Positions 12,001 through 23,879 of a stretch of DNA of 64,000 bases are shown here, piece after piece. Each line of letters begins with the position of its first letter. Position 1 is the first letter of the stretch. The stretch is from Cinclus cinclus (lineage: Eukaryota; Chordata; Aves; Passeriformes; Cinclidae). The position numbers and the translations under genes were made by a program. The DNA lies in contig NC_085050.1 in assembly GCF_963662255.1 (NCBI RefSeq), positions 18,599,662 through 18,663,661 on the forward strand. Reading direction: 5' to 3'. The notes beneath the pieces were generated by a model. The model made no database searches, was not told where the DNA came from, and saw nothing but the letters and a program-made list of their open reading frames with translations.

Positions 12001-13000
12001 TAGCTATATATTGCTTTAAAACTGGAAAAAACCTGAATTTTGGGAAATTTAGCCTGTTTGCATATAAAAATCCTTTTTTTTTCCCCTTTTCTGTGAGTCT
12101 TATGAGAAATGTCCTGCTTGGAGAGTCTCAGACAGTATTTTCCTGTGTTTATTCATGTTACTTTGCTTTACTTTATAAGTGAAAACTGATTTTATTGATT
12201 TCTGATGTGTTGTTGCACTTAATGTTGAATAAATCTGACTTTCATTTTGAAAAGTGAAACTGTGTTAGTGAAAATGTTATGTATTTTTAATTGATCTTAG
12301 TCTGTTCCTTGAGTATATACATTTTTAAAAAAAATTTTTTATCTTGAGGTAAGTTTTTCTGGTTCTGTTTAGGGTTCTGGCCAGTATCTCTTTTTTCATG
12401 CCGTTGTTAAAGCTTGACAGCAATATTACTGTGAAGGGAAAGGTGGAGGCTGTTTTGTCTGGCAACTAGGGTGCTACAGTCAGGCTTGTAAATCCTGAGT
12501 TTTACTGCTTTTGCTTGAAAGAGCTTTTCTGAGTTTAGGTTGTTTAACGTTTTGAAGATTTGGGATTTTGGGCTTGTGCTGTTTTGTTTGTTTTTTTTTA
12601 TTTTTTCACTCTTACATTTCTTTTCCCTTCTGAACAAGCTGAAAAGCCTTTCCAAGTGACTTCTGGAATAATATGTAACCTGTGATTTTTGAGCATGAGG
12701 ACTGGTTTTAGAGCCTGTGGCTCTCTACCAGAAAAAAAAAAAAAATCCTTGTTGCTTAATATTCCTTGGCATTAAATATTCTCCTTCCTTGTAGCTCAGA
12801 GAAGGAAGAAGCTCAAAAGAGTTTTTCAAAGCAGCTTCTCTTGTAACCCAAAATCCCACTTATGTGGAGGTGACACGATTGTGGTGGGGTAAATCAGTGA
12901 GTGGCACCAGATGAACCACTGGATCAATGTGAATAATGTTTAGAGAATTTAAATTAGTTTTTTCCAGATAAAAATGGATATTGGTAATTGAATCTGTATA
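6061..13000. other. Intergenic, start of gene desert
   Basis: No gene is supported here. The sequence is AT-rich with chance frames only, the longest being about 130 codons on the minus strand at 6926-7318. The stretch contains the imperfect hairpin at 8083-8148 (separate entry), T- and G/T-rich low complexity around 8440-8490, a short (TG)6 at about 10126-10138 and small homopolymers. I see no recognisable transposon. Confidence 0.6.
8083..8148. other. Imperfect hairpin, pre-miRNA-sized
   Basis: A perfect 10-bp stem (8099-8108 with 8116-8125) closes a 7-base loop. It extends outward through further pairs with two single mismatches (8097-8095 with 8127-8129; 8093-8092 with 8131-8132). Past an asymmetric internal loop, another six pairs follow (8083-8088 with 8143-8148). 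The fold is about 66 bases long. It could be a microRNA precursor, a relic of a small inverted-repeat element, or chance in AT-rich DNA. Confidence 0.3.
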
Positions 13001-13009
13001 TAAATTATG

Positions 13010-13390
13010 TTCAACTGCAGTTGTCTAATACGGCCCACTTCAGAAGCAATAATTTAGTGTGTGTTTGAGTTGGTCACTGGTTTCACTTCAATTTGTCCTT
13101 TGTGTTCTTGATTAAACAGTGTTAACTGTTTATCAATGGGGAAATCATATAGGCTGGCAAAGCCTCAGTCAGCATCTTCAGAGAGCTAAATTATTGGGAA
13201 CCTGCTGTTAATTTCTTCTGCAAATGTTGATTGAGCTATTACAGCATAGCTTATGAGAAATGGCTTATTTTACTGCAAAACTTGGCACCCAAGCAAGTGG
13301 AACACAGAGCATTCTAATCCCGAAGGACATTACTGAGCTTTGGTTAATTAACAGCTTCAGCAAGCTGGTATGCAATCAATGAAGTCAGGG
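13010..13390. promoter_or_regulatory. Enhancer-like non-coding block
   Basis: This stretch of balanced, non-repetitive sequence is dense in homeodomain and forkhead-like words. It has AATAATTTAG near 13050, an inverted pair of TAAACA sites at 13108-13136, and TTAATTAA at 13344-13351. It contains no ORF and no transposon signature. The composition resembles vertebrate conserved non-coding elements, but conservation cannot be judged here. Confidence 0.25.
13108..13136. repeat. Inverted repeat with paired forkhead sites
   Basis: TAAACAGT (13113-13120) faces ACTGTTTA (13125-13132) across a 4-base GTTA spacer. With one bulged T the arms extend to TTGATTAAACAGT and ACTGTTTATCAA. Each arm contains a TAAACA core, the forkhead half-site. 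Confidence 0.7.
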
Positions 13391-14570
13391 TTTGATTTTT
13401 TTTTTTTTCTGATTAACTGCATTTGACTACTATTGAATCAAAGTCTGTTGCCTTACCCTTCAAAAACTAGGCTTTTAATTTGATAATTTTTCCAATTTCA
13501 CTGGGCAGTGGAATCACTTGTGAAATTCTATAGTATCCTGCTGGCCCTAAGTGAGATGGGGGATGTGAAATAGGGTTGACATGGGACAGGTAGTCTCCTG
13601 TAAGGTCTATTGGGCATTTAGCTGTTCCTAGGCATAGAGTGTTCCTGGTTATGTTGGTTCTGGAACAGTTTCAGAAAAGTCTACCATATACTCCCTGTTA
13701 CTTCGAGTGCCTTGTAAGGATGTGCTAAGTATCCACAAATATATCAATACAGTGGAAAACATTTGTTTATTCAATGAATTTATTTGTATTCAAAGAGAAG
13801 TTTAGCTGAATTTTCTCTCCTTAATGCTGCAGTACATGTCTGTTTCAATCCTTCCTGTTCTACTGCTGTGTTTCAAAGAGGAAGTTAAATAGTTAAGTTC
13901 AAAAGGCCAAGTTTTGCCTGTATTCTAAGAGGTCTTATTTTTTAGTCTATGACTAATTGTATTCTGAAAGTAATTTCTGAACCTAATGCTGGATTTCTTG
14001 TTCTCTTTACTGCTAAACTATTCACTCTCCAGTTTTTCTCTTAAGTTTTATATAGAAGATGCTTAGCAATAGAGAAATATTTCAGAAATTTTCACAATTA
14101 CAGCCTGGGCATGAAGGCACATGAATAAATGTATGGGTGAAAAAAGAGACAGGGGAGAGGGGACAGGAGAAGAAGGGGTGTACCATGAATTGTTGGTACT
14201 CTGGAATGCAGGAATCTGCAATAATGATTGAAGATACATGTATGAGGGAAGCTCAGAATATGTAATTGATATTTGGAGCTTTTTCTCCTCCCTTACTCTT
14301 GCTCTTATACAAAATTTTTAAGGTGTAGATATAAGATCCTAAGGAGGATTGTCAATGGAAATACTGTTTTGTGTTAAAGAAAAGGTAAATTCTGCTTTCT
14401 GCTCAATCAATAATCCATATCATTTTTTATAGCAATTTTAGATAAAATACTTTGAGAAAGATAAAACATCAGAAATAACATCTTATATGCCTCTGGAGAC
14501 AGAATGTCATCTACCAGGAACACTGCAAGATAGATAACTACCCTAAATATCTACAACAACAAAAACTCCC

Positions 14571-14600
14571 AACAAACAAACAAACCAACCAACCAACCAA
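14571..14600. repeat. CAAA/AACC microsatellite
   Basis: Tetranucleotide CAAA units change into CAAC/AACC units within 30 bases. Confidence 0.85.
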
Positions 14601-16813
14601 GAGTCCCTGCCTTCCAAATTCTCCCAAACCCCAACCCTGTTGTGCTTAAAGTATTTTCTTTTTCTTCAGTTGCTGTTGCCTATTTGGAGCATATAACAGC
14701 CTGGATGACTGCAGTTTACATTGTCAGAGATTTTGATTAATTTTAGAAGAAGCAGTAGGGACATAAGAAACACACACTGAGTTTTGATAAAGTTGTCAAA
14801 GTTAATGTATCTCCAGTACCTAACAAGCAAAGGACTTCTGAATGTGAACTTTTTCTAAGAAGGTTCCTGTCACTTTGAAGAGTTCTTGCATTCATGCAAC
14901 TAGACATTGCTTGGGCATGGGTATGCTTTAAGTCTGTAGTTTCTGCTTTGATGTATGACTTCTGATTTGTAAATAGTAAAAATTACAAAATTAACATGTA
15001 AAAGTTAAAAAAGTCAATTTCAAACACCTCAGTTTAGAAACTTCTTATAGAAAAAAGACAAGTTTTCTAGTGTAGACTAACTAAATATAACAATTGTGTA
15101 TTGGTGATCTTGATTTCTTTCAGTCACCTGCTCAACCCATCAGTCTCAGCATCACCTTCAACATGAAGTTGTTTTGTAGTGAATCTGACTCTTGTGTACT
15201 GGAATGAAAATTTTCTGCAGTGCAGTCTCTGCTCGTCAATGGACTTGTTCAACCTCCAGTGCCTAAAGCAGGTCTGGGATACCTTTGCTGCTTTTTTATT
15301 GGCAATGTATCTCCTCATCCTACAGGCAAATCTAAGGCTTTTGAATTTTTTTTTCAGGCTTTTTTATTGGGGTTCTGCTTTGTTGAGCCTGGAATACTGC
15401 AGTCCAGGGAGGTCTGGCCAGAGCTACTGTGCACTGCTAGTGATCAATTGCATGTCTGAGAGAGCTGCTATAGCTACTCAGTACCATTGCTAATACTAGC
15501 CAGAGACAAATATACCAATTAAGGCTCTGCAGGTAGTGGAAAAAAATCTCTAATTTCTACCTAAATCATGCCAATATAAATTAAGGAAAAGCCTTCAAGG
15601 AGCTCTAGTTACTGTGCTCTTGAATCAGGTTATTTTCTTGAACAGAAAAATTAGTAATATTTTATTCTTTCAATATCCCAAAGTAGTGTGAATAAAAGGA
15701 CACATAGTAGTTCTTAGAGCTCTGCAAACCCTTTGTGACAGTGTTCATGACATAGCAGCCAGGAATTAAGAAACTAAAAGGAGTAATATTTTTGTGTACT
15801 GGATAGGACCAGTGAAGGCACCTTGTTAGGTTTTTCGGTCTTTATTTTCATTAAAGATGGAATATGAATTAAAAAACATACAAGAGTGATTGGATGATTA
15901 GTTTTGTTAATATCAACTACTTTATCCTGCAGTATGCTCTAGGTGTAGTTTAGATGTGAGAAAAGAGACTTGGTGGCCTCATGTAGAATTTTGCTAATCA
16001 ACTTGAATTTGCACAACATCGGGATTGGCATTGGATGTGTACAAATACCCTGATAAAGACATTTACAGAGTGGCCAGTTGTGCAAGGTAATGATTAGCTG
16101 CTGTGGTAATAATTTCTCTTGTACAAGAGAAACTGTTCTTTTTGAATCACCATATTGAGAGATGTAATATACTCTTCAGCATTAAAGCAAGCTAAAGAAA
16201 AACACAAATGGGGCTCCTCCACATTTCTGACCAGACTCCTGCTGTTCAGACCCTCATTAGTAATATTATATGGTAATAATTTGATAACTATTTGGAGATT
16301 TTGTATTTTAAAAATAACGATCTTGTAGGAGTACTGTGAAAGGGAGCTCCACAAAAGCTGAAGCTCCAGCTGGCATTTTCAGGTAAAGACTATAGACTTT
16401 CCCATGTCCTTATTCCTGGGTGTCTAGCAGAGAATACAGTTCTGCTGCTCATGCTCCCCATTTTATTTGGAGCTACTGAAATCAAGTGTAAGATCCCCAA
16501 TAACTCCTTTCTCTAGATTATCTTAAAAATGTCCTTCGCCAGAATTGTGAAAAATATTTTCCCCATGCTACTTACTTGCCATACACATCTATAGGAAAAG
16601 GTGGTGCCTCTTGGTTTGGGTGATCATCCTCTGGCTTCTGCCAGATCTTTCAGCATTCCCATGGAACCAGGCTATTGTGAGATTTGTGTGGAAACAATTC
16701 AGCCTTCCTTGGCAATAATTTGCTGTGACTACTTTGGATTTCTATCTAAGAATTCTCAAATGTGCTATTTTCCAGAGGATCTCAGGCAAACCTTTATCAA
16801 AGAGCTGTGACTG

Positions 16814-16850
16814 TTTTTTTTTTTTTTTTTGTTTTGTTTTGTTTTGTTTT
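16814..16850. repeat. Poly-T plus GTTTT repeat
   Basis: A 17-base T run is followed by four GTTTT units. This could be the A-rich tail of an old minus-strand retroposed element, but no element body is recognisable next to it. Confidence 0.85.
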
Positions 16851-19410
16851 AATTACAACCAAACATTAATTTTCTTCTTTTGTTCTAGAGGGAGAAGGGG
16901 GCATACGTTTTCCATGTCTTTAAAAGATGCTCTCCATCTCCAAGCACTTTGTAAACTGGCATATGTTAGATTTCGAACATCAGTGGAGAAAGCAGCACTG
17001 TAATTCACACATTTTGATTTGACAGTTAGTTTGCAAATATGCTAACATTCAACTTGTTGGTTATTATTGCTGCTCCTTTTCACAAGGGAAATTAGTATTC
17101 ACATTAGAGGATGACTTCTCTGCAAAGAATTACACAAACTAGGCAGACAGCTTCATTTCTTAGCTTTTTGTGAAAAAAGCCTTTTACTTTTTACTGTATT
17201 CTCTGTCTGGGAGTAGTCAAACATTCATTTTAACAGAAAGGGTTGGAAATTAAGCAGATAGTTCCCTTACTTTAGGTGCAGCCTGAGCTCTGCTGAAACA
17301 TTGGCTATTTCCTCTTTTTTCTTCAGGATCTTGCAGTGGTGAATGACTGTTTTAGTGCTGTGCTCATGACATAGCACATTCACAGTTCTCCTACTGAAGA
17401 CTTGGGGAAATCTGTGTGTCTGGTTTTCTATATATAAGAAAAGAGGGCATTGCAGCAGTAAGGGACACCTGCTTTGATCTGTACTGTACGGTGTGATTGA
17501 AGCTATGGAGAATTTGGGGGACAGAGGATAACAGAAATGGCAGGAATTCAAAGATCACATTGGTACTATTTTTCAGGAAAATACTGTTGGATTGTGGATC
17601 TGTAATTGGAAACCTCCTTGCTCCTTGAATTTTATAGCTTTCTGGTATGGACACCAGAAAGCTTTATCAACACCTGTGGATTTTAAGTTGGTTTAAAATA
17701 TTATCCTATGAATTGGGAACACTTAAATAGTGCTCCATCAACTTGTCAGCTTGAAATAATAGCTTGTGCAAGTTAGCTTGGGAGTTTCTTTCAAATAATG
17801 TTTTCCAGTTAGGTTATTGCTAATGTTTTTATTGCATTTCTGTCTCTCATTTCTGTTAGTATGATATGGCCAGTTTCATGCTGAGTCCTGCTGGAAGTGC
17901 AACTAAAACCTTAATCACTGAATCTTTAGTTGTGCTTTCCACAACACTGTAGAACTGGATTGTAAAAATACACAGAAAATGTGTATTGTGTATGAAAACA
18001 CAAGGTGCAGTCTCACTGTGGAAGAACATAATTTATTATTACTTATATTCTGCACTGTTGCAAGTAATTTACCTGTCTTTAGTGAAAATGAGATAGTGTG
18101 GTGTTTATTTCTCCATTTTTTTTTTTGGTGATAACATGTAATAGTAATGTCTTGCTCTGAACTGGGAAGAAGTTTGCTTCATGAACCTTATACAACTTTC
18201 TATGGCCTTCATCTTAAGTGGCTCTGAAAATACCTGAGAAAACTACAGGACTTTCAAAGCTGATTTTAATGAACTGGTAGGACTTTGTTCTTTCTGTTTC
18301 AAGAGACAGATAAAGCAGTCCCTGCTGTGGTTTCCTACTGCATCCCAGCTTAGTATTTGATCTGCCTAGGCTGCTGCTGGCTGTGCTTTGTGTGATTTGA
18401 GGACTGTACCTGAGACCTGAGCAGCTCAACCAGGTTCTGTCTAGATGAAATAGCTACTGCCTAGCATGGCACACACTAATGTGACAGGGAAAACACTTCC
18501 AAACCCCAGAAGCTTCCTTAAAAGAAAATTGACATTGTCTACTTCAAGCTCAACATCAGCCTGTGTGTGTGTGTAATTTTCTATGTATCTACACATATAT
18601 ATGTATGTAAAAATAAATAGATGGGCAATTATTTATATAAACTCCTACTAATACCTTAGAGCAATGAATCTTTCAAGTGAAAAATTCTGTTGTTTTGTCT
18701 ATTGTCACTTTGAAGTGAGAGATTTCTTTTGTCTTCTGGCTCTTCAGAGGTGAGTATCAGTAAAGATAGTGCCTTTAGATCTTTGCTCTTATGAATATAA
18801 ATAGATAACATAATACATTTAGCTAAGCTTCAGAAGGTAAAATCTAGTTCTCATTGTCACTTATTTGTTTTGTGACTTTTAATTAGAAAGTTCAATTGTT
18901 TGGTAAAATAAAGGTAATAGTGACTGGTTTCTTGCAAGGACTTGAATGAATGTTAAGCTGGTTAATTAAAAGTACTATTTTGAATTCTAGATATTAGTAA
19001 TTCACCAGATTAAAGGGATAGAACTTCTGAGAGCTAAGTATTTTTTCTTGCAAAGAAAGGTGTTGATTTTCAAAGCTACTTTAAACTCACTCTCCTCTGT
19101 TGTTCAAGATACTTTAACCAATTCATATTTTAGAGGGTGGGGGCATGGGGAGGGGTGAATGGAAAGTAAAATGAAAATCCAGGAAATAATATATTATAAA
19201 AAGCAGGTTTCACCTTCCTTCATCTTAAATGGGGACTTTCATGAAGTAACATGATGGGGGAATGGAAAAGATACAGAAGTATTGAGAATGAAAAACATAA
19301 GTGGTATGACAACATCAAAAAGACTTTCAGTAGTGCTCTCTATGTATTTCAGATCTGTATTCTAGTTATTTTAAAACCCTGTATATATTAATGGAGTCCA
19401 CATAAATAGG

Positions 19411-21216
19411 TCACAGAGTCACAGAACCTTTGGGATCAGATGGAACCACTGGAGACTGTCTAATCTAACACACCTGCTGAATGCAGGGTTACCTACAGCA
19501 AGTTGTTCAAGGCTATATTTAGTCTGGTTTTGTATTCCACAGTATCTCTGTGCTGGAACTGCACCAGTTCATCTGTACTGGGAAGTGCAGGGCTGGTCAC
19601 AGCACCTGTGTTGTGTGTCACCTTTGGAGGTATCATCTCCCTCTGCCAGCTGGCCTGGCTCTGCCTAGTGCTTCTGGAATGTTTCAAGGGTGCAGGGTGA
19701 CTCCAGTTCATCTCCTGGTCCACCAGGATCCCTCAGCCCTTCTCTCCAGATCTCCTTTCCTTCCATTTGCCCCCCACAGCCTGTGCTGGTGCATGGGGTT
19801 ATTTCTCCCCAAATACATGACTTTAAATTTGATATCTCTGAACTTCATGAGGTTTGTTTATTTCTCCCGATTGTTGCGGTCCCTTGGAATGGCAGCAAAG
19901 CAATGTAGCCATCTGGTGTATTAGGCACTTCTCCCCAGAATTTATCATCTGCAACCTTGCTGTTGGCACACTCTGTTCCATCTTTCAGTTCATTAATGAA
20001 GATGTTAAACAATACTGGCCCCAATATCAACCTCGGGGATACATTAGTGATTGTCCTGCAGCCAGGCTTTGTACTGCTGATCACAACAACCATCTGAGCC
20101 TGGCAGTTCAACCAGTTTTGAGTCTACTTTATTATCCACTTATCTAGTCTGTATTTTGTCAGTGTATCTATAAGAAAGTTATGTGAGACTGTCAAAAGCC
20201 TTGATGAAGCAAAGATAAACCACATCCACAACTCTCTTCTCACCTGCTGGGCTCATCACTTTGTTGTGGAAGTCTGTCAGGCTGTTCAGGTATGAGTCCT
20301 GCTCTGTAAGTTTATGCTAACTCATCGCCTTTTGCATGCTTGGAAATAGTTTCCAGGATTATTTGGTGCACCAGCGTTTGAAGTTGAGGCCAGTTGGCCT
20401 GTAGTTTCTCATATCTGCCTCCTGGCCCTTCTAGAAGATCACAATTGCTGTCCTCCACTCCTCAGGAACCTTCTTCAATCACTATGAACTTTCAAAGATT
20501 CTTGATTGTGGTCTCACAATGACATTGGTTGGCTCCCCCAGCACTTGTGGGTGCATCTCATCTATACTGACACCACCTTCCCTGCTCCTGGCTTTTTCAC
20601 TGATTTCAAGAACCTGAGATTTCTGAAAGGCAGGTCTTGCCAGGAAGGACCACTTTGTGGAAGGCATTGAGTACCTCAGCCTTACCCATACTGACTGCTA
20701 CTATAGAGCCCATTCAGCAGGCCCACGCTGCCCCTAATCTTCCTTGAGTTCCTGAAATGCCTGTAGAAGCCTTTTATACTGCCTTTTGTGTGTCCCTCAG
20801 TGGATTCAGCTTCAGATGGGCTTTGATGAATCTAACTCCATTGCTACACACTTGGTCAGTGTCTCTGTGTTCTTCCCAGGTCACTTGTCCCTGCTATCAT
20901 CTCTTACATTTTCCTTTTGACAGAAGAGTTTTGTCAGGAAATCCCTGTTCATCTGTGCAGGAGTCCTTTCCATTGGGAGAGACAAATCTTGAGACTGGGA
21001 GGAGATGATCCTTGAACAAAAATGCAACAACTACCCCCTTCTTTTCTCCAGAACTGTACTCCACATGGCTCCTCTGAGGAAGCAGGTCCCTGAGGAAACC
21101 AAAAGTACTCTTTCCTGGAGTGCAGGGTCTTGCTATTTGCCTTGTCCCCTCCTTTCTGGATCCTGAACTTCACAACTCATGATTGCCCCCAGCCTTCACA
21201 CTCCCTGTACTAAGTC
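19411..21216 (-). mobile_element. CR1 LINE, antisense, 3' end and RT part
   Basis: Read on the minus strand, this is a decayed CR1 non-LTR retrotransposon. Its 3' end is at 19411, where the octamer-type terminus appears as TCACAGAGTCACAGAA. Minus-strand peptide fragments match CR1 ORF2. LGPVLFNIFINELKDGTE and the catalytic-site remnant ADD fall in the frame 19845-20111. DEMHPQVLGEPTNVIVRP is at 20482-20667. The linker before the RT, beginning FRIQKGGDKA, is at 20949-21173. Frames are broken by many stops and indels, so it is dead. The element continues beyond the inserted LTR at 21738-22335. Confidence 0.88.
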
Positions 21217-21737
21217 TGGCTGGGATGGAGTTATTTTCTGCACAAGTACAGAAATTTCTTGTTAAGTGCTGTGTATTGGACTGGTGACCAAAGTGATGCT
21301 GATCACACACCAATATTTTCACTACTGCTGAACAGTGCTAACACACTATCAAGGCCTTCTCTGTTTCTCTGTTGTAGAGAGGAGATTGGAGGTGGACATG
21401 AGGCTAGGACAGCACACAGCTGGGACAGCTGACTCCAACTGACCAAAAGGAGATTCTGTAACACTGTTCTCAGCCATAAAACTGGGAATCAGTTTTCCAG
21501 AGGGTTGCTATTGCTCAGGGATTTAATTGGGCATTAGTTGGCCATCCTAAACCACTGCTTTTGCAAACTTTTTATTTTTGTTGTTCTCCCTTTCCTTTCC
21601 CCCGTCCACATTTTCACCTTAACCTGCAATTTTTCTCACTTTTGCTCCTCTTTATTTTTTTCCCTCAGCACTGTGCAGAGGGTAGTGAGTGAGCAGCTGT
21701 ATGGGGCTGAGATTCCTATGGGGTTTAAATCACAACA
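21217..21737 (+). mobile_element. Solo ERV LTR inserted in CR1
   Basis: An LTR of about 521 bases interrupts the antisense CR1. It has TG...CA termini (TGGCTGGGATGGAG at the left, TTTAAATCACAACA at the right). The CCAACTGACCAAA block and the TTTTCTCACTTTTGCTC block near the 3' end are words I associate with an endogenous-retrovirus LTR family common in neoavian birds. No internal gag-pol sequence or second LTR is present, so it is a solo LTR formed by recombination. Orientation is judged from the U5-like 3' part. The flanks CTGTACTAAG and CTGACTAGTT may be a worn target duplication, but this is unclear. Confidence 0.72.
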
Positions 21738-22335
21738 TCTCTGACTAGTTGTTCGTTGCTTGTAAGGATGAAGTCCAGCAGAGCGTCTACCCATTTTGTC
21801 TGGCTTTTTGTTGATCACTTGTGTCAGAAAGTCATAATTAATCCACTCCTGAAACATCCTCAGTTACTTCTGTTACTTGTGCTCTACTGTATTGTCCCTC
21901 AACCAGATGCTGGGGTGGTCAAAGCCTGCATGAGCAGCTGGGCCAGTGCATGGGGGACTTCTACAATTGCTTGAAGAAGTCCACAAAAATCCAACACTTT
22001 AAATCAGGTGGTTAGTAGCGGACATTGACTACAGCTTTAGCAGTTTTAGACCAAAACTGTGACTTAGACAGTTCTTTTTTAGACCAAAAGCAGTGATTCT
22101 GGGCCCATAAGCTGTCAGCTGGGTCATCATTCATCCCTAGGTAGGACTCTTGTCCATTCCCTGCAGTGTTCTTGCTTCAAGGGCAACTCCAGCTCCTCAC
22201 CATCACATCCACCCCTTGCAGACGCTGTGTAAGTTACCCCACCACCTCTCATGGTCCCTGCCAACTGTGTGCAAGTCCTTGTGTCTGCACACTGAGTGTT
22301 GGTACACAGGCACTTCAGAGAGGCACTCAGTCATC
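21738..22335 (-). mobile_element. CR1 LINE, antisense, endonuclease part
   Basis: This continues the CR1 copy interrupted by the LTR. Minus-strand peptide remnants around 21765-21857 (EWINYDFLTQVINKKPDKMG) correspond to the end of the CR1 endonuclease domain. Plus-strand text up to GGTACACAGGCACTTCAGAG near 22300-22320 matches the start of the CR1 ORF2 region seen in reverse. The exact 5' end is not clear. Confidence 0.82.
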
Positions 22336-23813
22336 CTGGTTGTTGTTGATAACATGACTGATGCTAAAAAGACCTATCACAACACAGAACACACCAGTTA
22401 TGGAAGTTCAGAACATGTCCTTCCATGTGTTTCTGCTGTAATGGAGATGAGCTGTGGACAATGAATGCTCACTGCTCTTGGCTCCCAAGATCCACTCTGC
22501 CTGTTTACTCCTAGTTCCTAGAATAGAAAATGATTTGCTCTCCAGGGAGTCAGCAATGATCAGTGCAGTATTGAAAAATGCGCTAAAGGTTGAGAGAGGA
22601 AAAATGTTCTTTGACTTCTGGAGTGAAATGTCAAGTGAAAGAACTTGGGGGTTAGGGTGTTTGGAGGAAATGTGATACTCAAAGGTCAAACAATTGGAAG
22701 TAGGTTGAGACTCACAGATTTGAAAAGAAAGGTGAATGTATTCAAGGTCAGGAAGATAACAGAATATACAGAAATAATAGTAGGACTGGGAAATGCTAAT
22801 AATACATAATCCTGCAAATGACAAGAAAAGGAAGAAAGGTCAAAAGAAACCAGTACTTTCTAAATGTATCTATGCTTCATAAATCACATTAAAACCAACT
22901 GCTCTATTCTGACTAATCCTTGACTTTATTTTCTTTGTTCTAGGATGTATGTAGGTTGGTGTGATCTGAAATGGAACCAGATTCATTGTGTTTTCAAGGG
23001 CTTGCTTCCCTATATTTTGCTTCAATGGCTTTCTTTCCTGCATCCCTTGGGTGTGATAATGGCATTCTGTGAATCATAATAGCAGCACAGAGCTTAATTA
23101 ATGTTTGCAAAACACTTAGATCCTCAAATGAAGTGTGCTATGTGCATTCGGTGCAGCATTATTGCCAATAAGCAGAGGCTATTTTTAATTCCAGCAACAA
23201 CTAATTTTGGTGCTTTTTTTATAATGAGAGCAACCACATGAGGATGGCCAGGAAGGGTCATGCCAAGGTTCAGTTATCTCACTATCTCAGCTTCAGGAGT
23301 AGCAGGTGTTTAAGGAACAGATCTGCACAAAAGACAGAGGCTTTATCTGGCAAACTTTCCTGGCTTCTAGAAACAAATTTTTAAAGACTTTGTGATCTGA
23401 AGGTTACATCTAATACTTGCCCCTTAAGGGAATTCTTGTCTCTGCCTTTTCAGCCAATGCTTGGTGAGCCAAGGGATTAACCTTGCATACCCTCTATAGG
23501 GTGTTCTCTCTCCCCTGACTGAAAGAGAGAAAATAGAGGAAGAAAATTATATCTTTAGTCTTTTTACTTGCAAGCAGATCTCTGTCCACCACAATGACAA
23601 ATGTATTTGAGTTACTAGAGTAAAAATTATGTGATATTAGCTACTTTGACATAACTTTTCATGGAAGAGCTCAGTATGTGTTTTTTCAGCCCTCAGAAAA
23701 GGATGATTTATTGCTTTAAATTTATCAGAATCTTTAAAACCACAGATTCCTATCTGAGGAGATGTAAGTTCTTCATTCTTGTGAGACAACTGGATGTAGA
23801 GGCATTAGTTCTA

Positions 23814-23879
23814 CTAATACTGATACTAATACTAATACTAATACTAATACTAATACTAATACTAATACTAATACTAATA
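23814..23879. repeat. Hexanucleotide ACTAAT array
   Basis: About eleven tandem copies of a six-base unit (ACTAAT/TACTAA) cover 66 bases, with one variant unit (TGATAC) near the left edge. In frame it would read Leu-Ile on the plus strand and Leu-Val on the minus strand, which accounts for the odd dipeptide frames there. Confidence 0.95.

Larger units (their letters stand above)
13391..19410. other. Intergenic, no gene seen
   Basis: AT-rich DNA without a supported gene or recognisable transposon. Small low-complexity tracts occur at 14571-14600 (CAAA/CAAC type) and 16814-16850 (T run then GTTTT repeats), with (GT)n at about 18560-18573. All open frames are short and unconvincing. Confidence 0.6.

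Noticed and set aside
16814..16850. Poly-T plus GTTTT as the tail of a processed pseudogene
   Set aside because: No gene-like body or target duplication was found on either side.
22408..22824. Minus-strand ORF of 138 codons
   Set aside because: No family resemblance. It overlaps only the edge of unique DNA after the CR1 and is consistent with chance.
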